This document shows, one piece after another, positions 1-7,506 of a stretch of DNA of 7,506 nucleotides. Where the stretch lies: assembly GCA_946479125.1 (NCBI GenBank), contig CAMLET010000146.1, positions 1 through 7,506 on the forward strand, read 5' to 3'. The stretch comes from an uncultured Flavobacteriales bacterium (GTDB lineage Bacteria > Bacteroidota > Bacteroidia > Flavobacteriales > Crocinitomicaceae). Below the pieces are notes generated by a model. That model was not told where the DNA came from and ran no database searches. It saw nothing but the letters and a program-made list of their open reading frames with translations. Both the position numbers and the translations under genes were made by a program. Position 1 is the first letter of the stretch. Each line of letters begins with the position of its first letter.

Positions 1-650
1 GTCGATTAGTCACTTTTATGGCCCGAATGAGAACTGATCATGGAGTCGATTCCAGGGCAATTGCATGTAATGAATATGTCGCAGTTTGTATTGATCCTAT
101 AACTGGCATGGCAAATGTGTATGGCGATTATCCGAATTATGACGAGTTTGCGTACTTCTTACAGTTGAATTGTGAGGTGCAAAATAATAGCCCGGAAATG
201 TGTATGGCTGGAAATCCGTTGACATGGAATCAGAATGCCGAGGCTGTGAAAGTGTATAAAGTTCCCGGAACAATGAATGGAATAAACAGTTTCAATATTT
301 CTGATTGGACAACAGGTTCTGGTGGCGAATGGCAAAATTGGTCCGTTTCTAATGGTGTTCTAACACAAACAACCAGTACTGCTATCGATTGCGGGCTTGG
401 ATTATCAACTGAAAATTCAATTGCTTTGACCTTGAGTCCAGTTCCTACAACCAACGAATTGATGGTTTCATTTGAATCACCAATTGATGCGTTAGAAGTA
501 ATTACAGCTGAAGGTAAAAGTGTTTTTGTTCTCAAATTTGATGGACAAAAAGCAATTACAGTAAACACTTCTGAATTGAATTCTGGAGTGTATTTCCTTC
601 GTGTTACTTCGAATGGAATGGTTAGTGAATCCCGTTTTGTAAAAGAGTGA
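1..650 (+). CDS. C-terminal part of a secreted cyanophycinase-like protein with T9SS sorting domain (5' partial)
   Basis: The reading frame is open to the left edge (first full codon at base 3), so the ATG at base 18 is probably internal and the gene starts outside the window. Numbering from that ATG, residues 1-115 contain a block with ACNEYVAVCID followed by TGMANVYG, then LTWN, AVKVYKV and a Trp/Gly-rich segment (SDWTTGSGGEWQNW). I infer that this matches the end of peptidase S51/cyanophycinase-like proteins of Bacteroidota, where a G-I-x-x-[DN]E-x-x-A-[LV] segment follows the catalytic core. The catalytic Ser and His would lie upstream and cannot be checked. Residues about 137-210 form a Por-type sorting domain: LSPVPTTNEL, a central ITAEGKSVF strand, LNSGVYFLRV and a terminal SRFVKE. 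This predicts export by Sec and then T9SS across the outer membrane. The stop TGA lies in the loop of a small AAGAG/CTCTT hairpin (643-656). The sorting domain is secure; the enzyme family is only moderately supported. Confidence 0.75.
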   Translation, partial: RLVTFMARMRTDHGVDSRAIACNEYVAVCIDPITGMANVYGDYPNYDEFAYFLQLNCEVQNNSPEMCMAGNPLTWNQNAEAVKVYKVPGTMNGINSFNISDWTTGSGGEWQNWSVSNGVLTQTTSTAIDCGLGLSTENSIALTLSPVPTTNELMVSFESPIDALEVITAEGKSVFVLKFDGQKAITVNTSELNSGVYFLRVTSNGMVSESRFVKE

Positions 651-794
651 TCTCTTCCCACAGATTAGCTTCGCTGAACTTACGTTTCACAGATTATAGC
701 GAGCCTACCGGTCTCGCGAAAATGGCGACTGGCGGTTATCGAGCGGAGTCGAGATATAAACGCCATAAAAAATCAGTGCATCAGTGGGAGATAT
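651..794. repeat. palindrome-rich intergenic element, possible dispersed repeat
   Basis: The stretch begins directly after the stop codon of the upstream gene. CACAGATTA occurs at 659-667 and 688-696, and the related inverted form ATCAGTG occurs twice at the other end (772-778 and 780-786). The outer ends, ATCTC..CCCACAGAT near 650-665 and ATCAGTGGGAGAT at 780-792, are imperfect inverted copies; the left one carries about 3 extra bases. Inside are GCGAG (699-703) with CTCGC (713-717), ATGGCG (722-727) with CGCCAT (761-766), and a GAGCGGAGTCGAG core at 741-753. The core is also more GC-rich than its surroundings. This resembles short palindromic repeats scattered between genes in Bacteroidota genomes, but copy number cannot be judged from one window. 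No credible gene is present. Confidence 0.4.
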
Positions 795-813
795 GCCAAG
801 CATATAAAGTTTT

Positions 814-845
814 AAATCCCAACTGTACTAGTACAATTGGGATTT
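814..845. terminator. bidirectional terminator between convergent genes
   Basis: AAATCCCAACTGTAC (814-828) and GTACAATTGGGATTT (831-845) form an inverted repeat with one mismatch (C823 against A836). The central palindrome would open to form the loop. The + strand continues TTTGCTTTATT, and the AAA at the left arm gives a T run on the - strand, so it can act in both directions. It lies 20 bases beyond the stop codon of the minus-strand gene and about 165 bases beyond the stop of the plus-strand gene. This is the expected place for a shared Rho-independent terminator. Confidence 0.7.
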
Positions 846-865
846 TGCTTTATTCAGAAGGCGAA

Positions 866-2515
866 TCAGTGTTTCACCAACTTGGTTTGGAGAATTTCTC
901 CGTTTACCGCTACAGTAAGTTCGTAAATACCGTTTGATAGATTGGAAATGTCAATAGTCTTGGAATTTCCTTCAAAAATTACTTTTCCTGAAAGATCTGT
1001 AATGGTGATAAGCTCTATTTCCTGGTCAAATTGAATTGTTGTGTTTCCTGTTGTTGGATTCGGATAAACCATCAACTGTTCTTCTTTCAGTTGTTCAACA
1101 GCCAAAGGCTCGTCACCCAATTTTGCAAGAATGAATTGCTCATGATTTGGATCGTCTGTAGCTCTTGCAAATGGACCAAAGTTCATTGAACCAGCAACGT
1201 ATCCTGAGTAATATACATTTTCGACCTGATCAACTGCAATGCAATGTCCACCAGCGCGACTTATATATCCATATTCCGAAGTTGCAGTAATCCATTCCTG
1301 ATTTCCTGCAGCATCATATTTTACAACGGTTGCAAGCAAACTTGAACTGAAATAAGTTGGATTACTTGCTATAGTTGTTCCTGCGAAATCGGTAGAATCG
1401 TTCACCATGAACAAAGCATAAGTGTCACCGTTGTCTGTTGTTACATGATAAGTAATGATGGTTGGATAGATGACATTATCGGCGTACGCTTCGTAAGTTT
1501 TGTGCCAAACCATGTTTCCAACTGCATCACGTTTTTCCAAAAATTCCACATCGTAATAAAACGAATCCATATCGTCTGGAGCAATCACTTCCAATCCACT
1601 GATGTACATATTGTTTTGTGCATCCAATGTTAAACTGTATGGCATTTCAGGTCCTTGCCAAAGTCCAATTCCCATCACCCATTGGAAAGTTCCAGCTGCA
1701 TTGATCTTTGTAATGAATCTGTCCCAGGCATTACTTCCAACGTTGAATGAAACAGTGTAAGAACCAAGAGAAAATGGATTCGCATGATTTCCAACAATAA
1801 TACAATCGCCGTTGCTGTCAATTGCCAAAGCTCTTCCTTCTGAAATGTTGTAGTCTGCACTTTGATGAAACCACTGACTATTTCCGCTTGAATTCAGTTT
1901 GATGATGAAAAACCCATCTGAAATGTTGTTTCCACAAAATGTTCCGATCGCTTCAATTACTGCTCCGGTTACGTAAACGTTTCCGCCATTGTCAGTTGTA
2001 ATAGCGAGTGTTTTCATGTCTGCGCCACTATCGTCGTTTCCTTTTAACCAAACCGTATTTCCGTTCTGATCTAATTTTACAACAAAACCAAGCGCATTAT
2101 CAGTGTCCCCGTTAAGCAGGTACTGACTGTTAAAACGAACGGTATCGCTAACGCTGTTTCCACAAATAAGTAAGTTTCCGTTTGCATCAATTGCCATTCC
2201 TGTTGGAGCGCTTGTGTTTTTGTAAGCTTTAGCCCAGATCAGGTTTCCATTCAAATCATACTTCGCTAAATACATGCCCGGAGAATCATTCGTTCCGTAA
2301 GATGGAAGTTCACCGTTTCCGAAATCAATGTCGCCGCTATATCCGCTGGCACAGTAAATCACTTCGTTGTCTTCGTCAATTACAGCGAAATGTGAATTCA
2401 GATCAGCTGCGATGTCCTGACTTCCACTACTCATATTCACCCAGGCATATTCGGGTGCTTGAGCCATTACGTTGAAGCTTAAAAGCGTCAAAATAAAAAG
2501 TAAACTGTTTTTCAT
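866..2515 (-). CDS. secreted seven-repeat beta-propeller-like (SBBP-type) protein with T9SS sorting domain
   Basis: This 549-residue protein starts with a clear Sec signal peptide (MKNSLLFILTLLSFNVMAQA, cleavage near residue 18-20). Residues about 21-470 carry a degenerate repeat of the pattern [FL]xxKxDxxGNxxWxK, then AIDxxGNxYxxG and often an F[GN]G turn. The repeat tryptophans are W25, W94, W156, W215, W279, W337 and W408. Seven units fit a seven-bladed beta-propeller, and a last strand FILAKLG (461-467) could close the ring. Such SBBP-like proteins are common in Bacteroidota; their ligand is usually unknown. Residues about 473-549 are a Por-type sorting domain with VYPNPTTG at 483-490, ITDLSGKVIF, LSNGIYELTV and a basic KLVKH end, so the protein is predicted to be exported by T9SS. 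It starts 2 bp after the stop of the OmpA-family gene and lacks its own promoter space or Shine-Dalgarno, which suggests coupled translation. A binding, adhesive or structural role is possible; no catalytic motif is visible. Confidence 0.85.
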   Translation of the reverse strand: MKNSLLFILTLLSFNVMAQAPEYAWVNMSSGSQDIAADLNSHFAVIDEDNEVIYCASGYSGDIDFGNGELPSYGTNDSPGMYLAKYDLNGNLIWAKAYKNTSAPTGMAIDANGNLLICGNSVSDTVRFNSQYLLNGDTDNALGFVVKLDQNGNTVWLKGNDDSGADMKTLAITTDNGGNVYVTGAVIEAIGTFCGNNISDGFFIIKLNSSGNSQWFHQSADYNISEGRALAIDSNGDCIIVGNHANPFSLGSYTVSFNVGSNAWDRFITKINAAGTFQWVMGIGLWQGPEMPYSLTLDAQNNMYISGLEVIAPDDMDSFYYDVEFLEKRDAVGNMVWHKTYEAYADNVIYPTIITYHVTTDNGDTYALFMVNDSTDFAGTTIASNPTYFSSSLLATVVKYDAAGNQEWITATSEYGYISRAGGHCIAVDQVENVYYSGYVAGSMNFGPFARATDDPNHEQFILAKLGDEPLAVEQLKEEQLMVYPNPTTGNTTIQFDQEIELITITDLSGKVIFEGNSKTIDISNLSNGIYELTVAVNGEILQTKLVKH

Positions 2516-2517
2516 AA

Positions 2518-3534
2518 TTATTGATTTTTAATGATTGTAAATTCTACTCGTCTGTTATTGGCTTTTCCTTCTGTTGTAGTATTTGCTGATATTGGACTTC
2601 CTTCTCCAAAGCCTTTTGAAATCAATCGATTTCCGTCAATTCCCATAGAAATGAGTTGTGTTTTGACGGCTTCTGCTCGCAGTTGTGAAAGCTTCATATT
2701 TGCATCTGTTTCACCATCTGAATCGGTATGGCCTCCAATTTCTAATTTGATGGATGGATTTGCATCCAAATAAGTTTTCAACTCTGCAATTACACTCATG
2801 CTTTCTGGTTTGATTGTCGCCTTATTTACATCGAATTGAATAGAGTGAGTTACAAACTTGTTGTTTTCAAAAACTACTTGTTTTGGAAGTACAGTTGTAA
2901 TGCGAAAATTCTTGAACCAAATGGGCATGTCGCCACTCGTGTTTCCGGTTACCATAATACGGTTTGGGACCATACGGACATCTGCCACGTCAATCATCAA
3001 CAACCCGTTTTGGTAAACCAATAGGCGTTTTTTGTTGTAAGAAATGGAAATGTGAACCCACTTGTCGTAGAATTTTTCTTCACCATACATTTCAGGTGAG
3101 TTTTGTGTAGTAGCTCTTCCATCTTTCGGATAGAAAACCACCATGTCGTGTTTATTTGGAGTAATGGTAACCCAATCGTCGCCAGCATTCAAGTTCAGTT
3201 CTACTCCTGGATTTCCATCATAACCTTTGTCTAACCAACAATCGTATTCAATAGTGAACTGGTCGGTAAGTTTTGTTCCTTTTGTGAAAACAGGTACCAG
3301 TTTGGTGTAGTATTCCTTGATGGAAATCATACTCGAATCGTTGTTTTGATCCACAATGGCTCTTCCTTCAAGCGTGCTCCATTTTGATAATGTTGCCCCA
3401 CTTTGTTTGACAGATAGATCTTCGAAGATTACCTTTTCACCACCAACGAAAACCAAATTGTCGGTTTGAGAGTGAATATTCGAAAACATTCCGAGAGCCA
3501 CGAAAAAACTGCTTAATAATTGTAATTGTTTCAT
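2518..3534 (-). CDS. OmpA-family outer-membrane/peptidoglycan-linked protein with N-terminal LamG-like region
   Basis: This 338-residue protein has a signal peptide (residues 1 to about 22, ending NIHSQ) without a lipobox cysteine. Residues about 25-215 are beta-rich and look like a concanavalin/LamG-like fold: FTIEYDCWLD at 93-102, then KWVHISISYNKKRLLVYQNG at 158-177, a typical strand-turn of this fold, and IWFKNFRI at 205-212. Residues about 228-335 are an OmpA C-terminal domain, beginning HSIQFDVNKATIKPES and continuing GGHTDSDG, NMKLSQLRAEAV and a final NNRRVEF. D271 and R286 align with the Asp and Arg that bind diaminopimelate of peptidoglycan in characterised OmpA domains. The protein therefore probably tethers to the cell wall from the periplasm, with its N-terminal domain contacting carbohydrate or protein. 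There is no obvious eight-stranded OmpA barrel. It is the first gene of a two-gene operon with the propeller T9SS cargo, and a Bacteroidota-type promoter lies immediately upstream. Confidence 0.88.
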   Translation of the reverse strand: MKQLQLLSSFFVALGMFSNIHSQTDNLVFVGGEKVIFEDLSVKQSGATLSKWSTLEGRAIVDQNNDSSMISIKEYYTKLVPVFTKGTKLTDQFTIEYDCWLDKGYDGNPGVELNLNAGDDWVTITPNKHDMVVFYPKDGRATTQNSPEMYGEEKFYDKWVHISISYNKKRLLVYQNGLLMIDVADVRMVPNRIMVTGNTSGDMPIWFKNFRITTVLPKQVVFENNKFVTHSIQFDVNKATIKPESMSVIAELKTYLDANPSIKLEIGGHTDSDGETDANMKLSQLRAEAVKTQLISMGIDGNRLISKGFGEGSPISANTTTEGKANNRRVEFTIIKNQ

Positions 3535-3538
3535 GAGT

Positions 3539-3569
3539 CAAATGTAGATTCAACCCATAGTTGACACAA
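3539..3569 (-). promoter_or_regulatory. Bacteroidota-type promoter for the OmpA/propeller operon
   Basis: On the minus strand TACATTTG (3546 down to 3539) matches the -7 consensus TAnnTTTG exactly. A TTG (3569 down to 3567) lies 20 bases upstream, inside the 17-23 base spacing described for Flavobacterium promoters. The box ends only 4 bases before the ATG at 3534, so the transcript would have almost no 5' leader. Confidence 0.6.
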
Positions 3570-3572
3570 TCC

Positions 3573-3591
3573 TTAAAATGCATGATTTTAA
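3573..3591. promoter_or_regulatory. inverted repeat in divergent control region, possible operator
   Basis: TTAAAAT (3573-3579) and ATTTTAA (3585-3591) are perfect 7-base inverted arms around GCATG. The site begins 3 bases upstream of the -33 TTG of the minus-strand promoter and lies about 54 bases from the kinase start, a natural position for a regulator to act on both directions. Binding by the response regulator encoded here is only a guess; an AT-rich palindrome this short can occur by chance. Confidence 0.3.
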
Positions 3592-3592
3592 T

Positions 3593-3615
3593 ATCCTCTA
3601 AAAAGAGGATTTTTC
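3593..3615 (+). terminator. terminator-like hairpin upstream of the kinase gene
   Basis: ATCCTCT (3593-3599), loop AAAA, and AGAGGAT (3604-3610) form a perfect 7-bp stem followed by TTTTT (3611-3615). This is a canonical Rho-independent shape in the + direction only; the minus strand lacks a T run after it. No plus-strand gene ends nearby. It could stop antisense transcripts running out of the minus-strand operon, or act as an attenuator if the kinase transcript starts upstream of it. Confidence 0.6.
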
Positions 3616-3631
3616 ATTCAATATAAGATGT

Positions 3632-3639
3632 TATTTTCG
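3632..3639 (+). promoter_or_regulatory. weak candidate -7 box for the kinase-regulator operon
   Basis: TATTTTCG differs from TAnnTTTG at one base and ends 5 bases before the ATG at 3645, mirroring the spacing seen for the divergent operon. No TTG is found at the right distance upstream, so the support is weak. Confidence 0.22.
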
Positions 3640-3644
3640 TTGAA

Positions 3645-5534
3645 ATGAAAACGTTAACACTCGCTTTATTATTTCTGCTAGTAGTGTCGCAACTTAGCGC
3701 ACAGTCTAATAATTCAGGAAAAAGCAGTGTCCAGTTCAAAAAGGATTCCTTAAAAGTATTGGAACTCTTCAATTACGGGTATTATCTGGAAGCGACCAAC
3801 CTGGACAGCGCCATGATTTATTACAATAAAGCGGGTAAATTGGCAAAATCGATTGGTTTCAAAGATGGAATCTTGAAGTATTATTCCAATTACACTTACA
3901 TTCTCAATCAGAAAGGGAAACTGAGACAAGGATTGAATTTAAATCTGGAAGCGCTTCGTTTTGCCAAGGAAAAAGGAACTCAAAGAGATGTTGGCGACTG
4001 TTTGTTCAACGTTGGATCCAGCTACAACAATCTCGGAAAATTTGATAATGCCTTGACCTATTATTTGAAAGCGGCAGATGTTTTCGAGAAATTGAATGAG
4101 AAACCAACCTTAATACTTGTTTACGATAATCTTGGTGGAGTTTACACCAACAGTTTTCAGTACAACAAAGCATTAACATTCCATGAAAAAGCAAGAAAGC
4201 TGGCTGTTGAACTAAAGGATAAGAAATCACTTGCCAAAGTATTGATCAATAAAGGAATTACAGAACGCTTTTTGAAAAAGTATACCGATGCTGAAGTAGA
4301 TCTCAAATACGGACTGAAGCTGAGTGAAAAAGTGGAAAATCTTTATCTGCAAAGTATTGCTTGTACCAACCTTTCCGAGCTGTATGTTTCAACTCGGCAG
4401 GCTAGATTAGGCTGGAGTTATGCAAAAAGAGCAAACGAATTAGCAGTTGACGTGAAGAGTTCTTACGCTGAATTTGAATCGCTGAAAGCATTGACAACTT
4501 CTTTTGCTGCCTTCGGAATTTCTGATAGTACAATTCTCTATGGGAACAGGGCTCTGAAATTTGGAAAAGAAAACCAGTTTGAGAATGAGTTATACAAAGT
4601 CTACCAGCATTTATCTGAGGCTTATCAGCAGCAAGGGAACTTTGAAAAATCGCTTGATTATTATAAGAAATACAAAAGTGTGAGTGATTCGTTGTTATTG
4701 CAGGAAGAATCCGTTAAAATGCAACGTGTTCAAAATCAGTTTCAGGAAGCGAAATCGGAGAACAGTATTTTGAATCTGAAAGCGAATCAGGGGAAACAAC
4801 GCCAGATCATCCTTTATTTGGTGATCGCTTTGGTCGCCATTTCAATCATTGGACTACTTTATTTCAATAACCTGAAATCAAAACGAAAGCTGATTGAACA
4901 GGAAATGTTGAGTTTGAAAAGTGGTGAAGATTTGAAAGCAGCGCAGATTGTTTTGGAAACTCAGGAAGAGGAGCGTTTACGAATTGCCAAAGATCTTCAC
5001 GATGGAATGGGCGGATTACTTAGTGGAATCAAACTGACCATTCAAAGTTCACCTTCCGAAGAGAACAAGGAAAGCGCGTTGAAACAACTGGATTATGCAA
5101 TGAACGAAATGCGACGGATTTCGCACAGTATGATGCCAGAAGCCTTGAATAAATTCGGATTGGTTGATGCGTTGACTGATATTTGTAAATCGCTAAAAGA
5201 AACCGGAAAGTTTGATGTGAATTATCAGTTTTTTGGCTGTGAGGAACGTTTGTCAACCGAATTGGAGACCAATCTTTACCGTATCATCCTTGAATTGTTC
5301 AATAACACTATTAAACATTCAGAAGCCACACATCTGTATCTGCAATTCATACGAAATGAAAATGCATTGGATATTACGGTTGAAGACAATGGTAAAGGAT
5401 TCGACTCATCAAAAGAATCTTCAGGAATTGGTTTGCGGAACATTCAATCGCGCTTAAAACTCATCAACGGTGAAATGGATTTACATTCCAGTAGTGGAGA
5501 AGGAACAACAATAAACATGGCAATACAGTTATGA
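3645..5534 (+). CDS. TPR-containing sensor histidine kinase (HisKA_3/NarL-type)
   Basis: This 629-residue kinase begins with a signal peptide or signal anchor (residues 1-20, ending LSAQ). Residues about 35-350 are helical TPR-like repeats, for example GDCLFNVGSSYNNLGKFDNA from 117 and LSEAYQQQGNFEKSLDYY at 323-340. A coiled segment follows, then one transmembrane helix (about 387-407, IILYLVIALVAISIIGLLYF). The TPR region is therefore predicted to be periplasmic and the kinase core cytoplasmic. The dimerisation/phosphoacceptor helix is of HisKA_3 type, with EEERLRIAKDLHDGMGG at 441-457 and H452 as the phosphorylated histidine. The HATPase_c domain has an N box (LELFNNTIKH, 549-558), a G1 box DNGKGFD (581-587) and a G2 box GIGL (594-597), all intact. 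This architecture is common in Bacteroidota, where the signal is usually unknown. It overlaps the response regulator gene by 4 bp (ATGA), which makes the two a cognate pair. No Shine-Dalgarno precedes the ATG; the signal peptide supports this start. Confidence 0.93.
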   Translation: MKTLTLALLFLLVVSQLSAQSNNSGKSSVQFKKDSLKVLELFNYGYYLEATNLDSAMIYYNKAGKLAKSIGFKDGILKYYSNYTYILNQKGKLRQGLNLNLEALRFAKEKGTQRDVGDCLFNVGSSYNNLGKFDNALTYYLKAADVFEKLNEKPTLILVYDNLGGVYTNSFQYNKALTFHEKARKLAVELKDKKSLAKVLINKGITERFLKKYTDAEVDLKYGLKLSEKVENLYLQSIACTNLSELYVSTRQARLGWSYAKRANELAVDVKSSYAEFESLKALTTSFAAFGISDSTILYGNRALKFGKENQFENELYKVYQHLSEAYQQQGNFEKSLDYYKKYKSVSDSLLLQEESVKMQRVQNQFQEAKSENSILNLKANQGKQRQIILYLVIALVAISIIGLLYFNNLKSKRKLIEQEMLSLKSGEDLKAAQIVLETQEEERLRIAKDLHDGMGGLLSGIKLTIQSSPSEENKESALKQLDYAMNEMRRISHSMMPEALNKFGLVDALTDICKSLKETGKFDVNYQFFGCEERLSTELETNLYRIILELFNNTIKHSEATHLYLQFIRNENALDITVEDNGKGFDSSKESSGIGLRNIQSRLKLINGEMDLHSSSGEGTTINMAIQL

Positions 5535-6148
5535 CAAAATTAAAGACCCGAATTTTTATTGTTGATGATCATCCTTTAGTGATTGACGGACTTCGAAACA
5601 TGCTTTCGGCTGAGGATAATATTAACGTTGTAGGTTCTGCAATGTCAGCTGCCGAATGTCTTTCTATGATTGGAAATCTAAGCCCGGATATTGCGTTTCT
5701 GGATATCAATTTGCCTGATATGTCGGGAATAGATCTTTGCAAACAGATCCGCCAAAAATATCCTCATATTCGCTGTGTTGCACTTTCTACCTTTAACGAG
5801 AACAGTTACGTTTCAAGAATGCTAGCTGAAGGTGCTGTTGGTTATTTGCTCAAGAATTCTGATAAAGCGGAAATATTGAAAGCCATTTCTTCGGTTATGG
5901 ATGGAAATCTGCATTTGAATGTTCAATTTTCAGGTCGACAACAAGAAGAACCGCAGATCTTTGTGACTCGCCGAGAGAAAGAAGTATTGGAATTGATTGC
6001 TGACGGAAAAACGAATCAGGAAATCGCCGATCAATTATTTATTAGTGTTACGACAGTTAATACGCATCGCAAGAATTTATTGATGAAGTTCAATGTAAGT
6101 AATACCGCGGCTCTAATCAAACAAACCGTAAAGGCCAAGATCATTTGA
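5531..6148 (+). CDS. NarL/FixJ-family response regulator (REC + LuxR-type HTH)
   Basis: This 205-residue protein has a typical length for the family. The receiver domain (about 6-122) shows the acidic pair D12-D13 (VDDHP), the phosphoacceptor D58 within FLDINLPDMSG, the switch residue T87 (ALSTFNE) and the conserved K108 (YLLKN). The DNA-binding domain (about 143-203) is a LuxR-type HTH with TRREKEVLELIADGKTNQEI, ISVTTVNTHRKNLLMKFNV and a final helix. All key residues are present, so it should be a functional DNA-binding transcription factor phosphorylated by the kinase encoded just upstream, with which it overlaps at ATGA (5531-5534). Targets are unknown; autoregulation and control of the divergent OmpA/propeller operon are reasonable hypotheses from position only. 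Confidence 0.94.
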   Translation: MTKLKTRIFIVDDHPLVIDGLRNMLSAEDNINVVGSAMSAAECLSMIGNLSPDIAFLDINLPDMSGIDLCKQIRQKYPHIRCVALSTFNENSYVSRMLAEGAVGYLLKNSDKAEILKAISSVMDGNLHLNVQFSGRQQEEPQIFVTRREKEVLELIADGKTNQEIADQLFISVTTVNTHRKNLLMKFNVSNTAALIKQTVKAKII

Positions 6149-6153
6149 TCCAA

Positions 6154-7385
<1,232 letters not shown>

Positions 7386-7506
7386 CTTGGACTCTTCATT
7401 GGTGATGAAGTTTACGTAGAAAAAGGAGGTGAGATCATTCCCAAAGTTGTAGGAGTGAATGTCGATTCCCGTTCGCCTGGAGCTTCCAAAGTTGATTTTA
7501 TTGAGA
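7386..7506 (+). pseudogene. ligA: continuation of the ligA frame beyond the nonsense codon (3' end outside window)
   Basis: In the same frame as ligA these 40 codons read [19 protein letters not shown] and then [16 protein letters not shown], without another stop. They match the OB-fold segment of LigA (LG-x-x-IGD-x-V-x-V-x-x-[AG]G-[DE]-[VI]-IP-[KQ]-VV). There is no insertion or deletion, only the TAA triplet where a Lys or Arg codon is expected. The rest of the gene (zinc finger, HhH, BRCT) would lie to the right of the window. No good start codon follows the stop, so independent expression of this part is unlikely. Confidence 0.85.

Noticed and set aside
643..656. Small AAGAG/CTCTT hairpin around the stop codon of the first gene as a terminator
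   Set aside because: The stem is only 5 bp and is not followed by a T run; the convergent terminator at 814-845 is a better candidate.
647..937. Plus-strand open frame of 96 codons overlapping the upstream stop codon
   Set aside because: It runs through the palindromic intergenic repeat and terminator and into the antisense of the propeller gene; its translation shows no recognisable protein features.
2531..2773. Plus-strand open frame antisense to the OmpA domain
   Set aside because: The opposite strand encodes a clearly conserved OmpA domain; the antisense translation has no recognisable features.
3561..3566. TTGACA resembling a sigma-70 -35 element facing the kinase gene
   Set aside because: No -10-like or TAnnTTTG-like box is found at a suitable distance on the + strand, and Bacteroidota primary sigma factors do not use the enteric consensus.
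7423..7430. AAGGAGGT, a perfect Shine-Dalgarno-like sequence after the ligA stop
   Set aside because: It encodes the conserved EKGGEI segment of LigA, no ATG/GTG/TTG follows at a suitable distance, and Bacteroidota rarely use Shine-Dalgarno sequences.

Overview
The window reads as chromosomal DNA of a Bacteroidota bacterium, most likely of the order Flavobacteriales. Two predicted secreted proteins end in Por-type (type IX secretion, T9SS) C-terminal sorting domains. Start codons lack Shine-Dalgarno sequences. Matches to the Bacteroidota promoter -7 box TAnnTTTG lie just upstream of genes. The DNA is AT-rich. The exact genus cannot be read from the sequence; a Fluviicola/Crocinitomicaceae-like organism is a guess.

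Layout. (1) Bases 1-650, + strand: the 3' end of a secreted protein with a T9SS sorting tail; its body resembles the C-terminal part of cyanophycinase-like (peptidase S51) proteins. (2) Bases 651-865: a convergent intergenic region with a palindrome-rich, repeat-like stretch (about 651-794) and a hairpin that probably terminates both flanking genes (814-845). (3) Bases 866-3534, - strand: a two-gene operon, an OmpA-family lipoprotein-less envelope protein followed 2 bp later by a seven-repeat beta-propeller-like T9SS cargo protein. (4) Bases 3535-3644: a divergent control region with a good Bacteroidota promoter for the minus-strand operon, an inverted repeat, and a strong terminator-like hairpin pointing toward the kinase gene. 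(5) Bases 3645-6148, + strand: a two-component system, a TPR-containing histidine kinase (HisKA_3 type) overlapping by 4 bp a NarL/FixJ-type response regulator. (6) Bases 6149-6284: an AT-rich spacer with imperfect inverted repeats made of short tandem repeats, ending in a -7 box. (7) Bases 6285-7506, + strand: ligA (NAD-dependent DNA ligase), whose reading frame is broken by one in-frame TAA at 7383-7385 and then continues unbroken to the window edge.

How the parts may work together: the kinase probably senses an envelope or periplasmic signal through its N-terminal TPR region and activates the LuxR-type regulator. The divergently transcribed OmpA/propeller operon is a natural candidate target, but this is inferred only from position. 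LigA is a housekeeping gene and unrelated to the rest.

I do not see a clear undescribed defence or mobile system here. The most notable observation is the nonsense codon in ligA, a normally essential gene. Next come the compact divergent control region and the two intergenic repeat-like elements.
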